Shown: positions 5,731 through 5,852 of the stretch, one piece after another | Numbering within the stretch: the stretch's first letter is position 1 | Layout of the letters: each line of letters starts with the position of its first letter | Notes under the pieces: model-generated | What the model was told of the DNA's origin: nothing | The model's input: the letters and a program-made list of their open reading frames with translations, nothing else | The model's database searches: none | NCBI GenBank assembly: GCA_016302925.1 | Contig: JAEDMR010000127.1 | Span: forward strand, 1-5,852 | Reading direction: 5' to 3' | Length of the DNA: 5,852 nt | DNA from: Bacillota bacterium | Lineage (GTDB): Bacteria > Bacillota > Clostridia > Peptostreptococcales > Anaerovoracaceae | Position numbers and translations under genes: made by a program

Positions 5731-5852
5731 TCAGTTTCTTCCCAAAATCCGCTCGGCGAAGGCTTCTGCCTGTTCGTCGATCTCTTCTATTTCCAGTATG
5801 CTGCCCGGGTCGTTAGCTGTCGCCATAAGGGCGAAGCCGGCAGGCAGGATAA
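5731..5852 (-). CDS. C-terminal end of an unrecognised protein (partial)
   Basis: An open frame enters from the right edge and gives 39 residues before a TGA stop, beginning ILPAGFALMATANDPGS and ending AEAFAERILGRN. The tail is acidic and probably helical (EIEEIDEQAEAFAERIL). I do not recognise a family from this fragment. It is treated as coding because the frame runs to the edge, codon choice resembles its neighbours, and it stops 17 bases before the nicotinamidase-like gene, whose ribosome binding site fills the gap. A nicotinate or NAD-related function might be guessed from that neighbour, but nothing in the fragment shows it. Confidence 0.6.
   Translation of the reverse strand, partial: ILPAGFALMATANDPGSILEIEEIDEQAEAFAERILGRN

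Overview
The window looks like a chromosomal segment from a clostridial Bacillota, most likely Lachnospiraceae-like. This is inferred from strong GGAGG-type ribosome binding sites, short intergenic gaps, moderately GC-rich coding sequence (by eye) and the style of the encoded proteins. Every gene I can support is on the minus strand, so the biological reading order runs from the right edge to the left. No RNA genes, CRISPR arrays or complete mobile elements were seen, and no gene-free stretch exceeds 300 bases.

Right half (5852 to 3180): a tightly spaced set of four genes. They are the last 39 codons of an unrecognised protein, a nicotinamidase-like cysteine hydrolase, a class V PLP-dependent enzyme resembling cysteine desulfurases, and a prephenate dehydratase with a C-terminal ACT domain. 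Gaps are 17, 24 and 56 bases with no obvious terminator or promoter inside, so co-transcription is likely. The class V enzyme is the oddest gene. It keeps the PLP-binding residues but lacks the catalytic Cys, its accompanying Arg, the GGTGS-type loop and about 20 residues near the N terminus.

Left half (3179 to 1): a regulated multidrug-type exporter operon. A near-consensus sigma-A-type promoter (TTGACA, 17 bases, TAAAAT) is followed at once by a 29-base imperfect palindrome, probably the operator of the MarR-family repressor encoded just downstream. The marR gene overlaps the first ABC half-transporter by 4 bases (GTGA), and that gene overlaps the second by 1 base (TAATG), so the three look translationally coupled. 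The first transporter has the degenerate ATP site typical of one partner in heterodimeric ABC exporters. The second should be the catalytic partner, but its reading frame ends after 248 residues. Family-like sequence stops at about base 35, where an AT-rich stretch with a perfect 16-base palindrome begins. This suggests an insertion, rearrangement or assembly junction at the left edge.

Together: MarR probably senses a small molecule and releases its promoter, inducing an exporter pair whose second subunit appears broken in this copy. The right-hand genes suggest phenylalanine and NAD-precursor metabolism next to a repurposed PLP enzyme.
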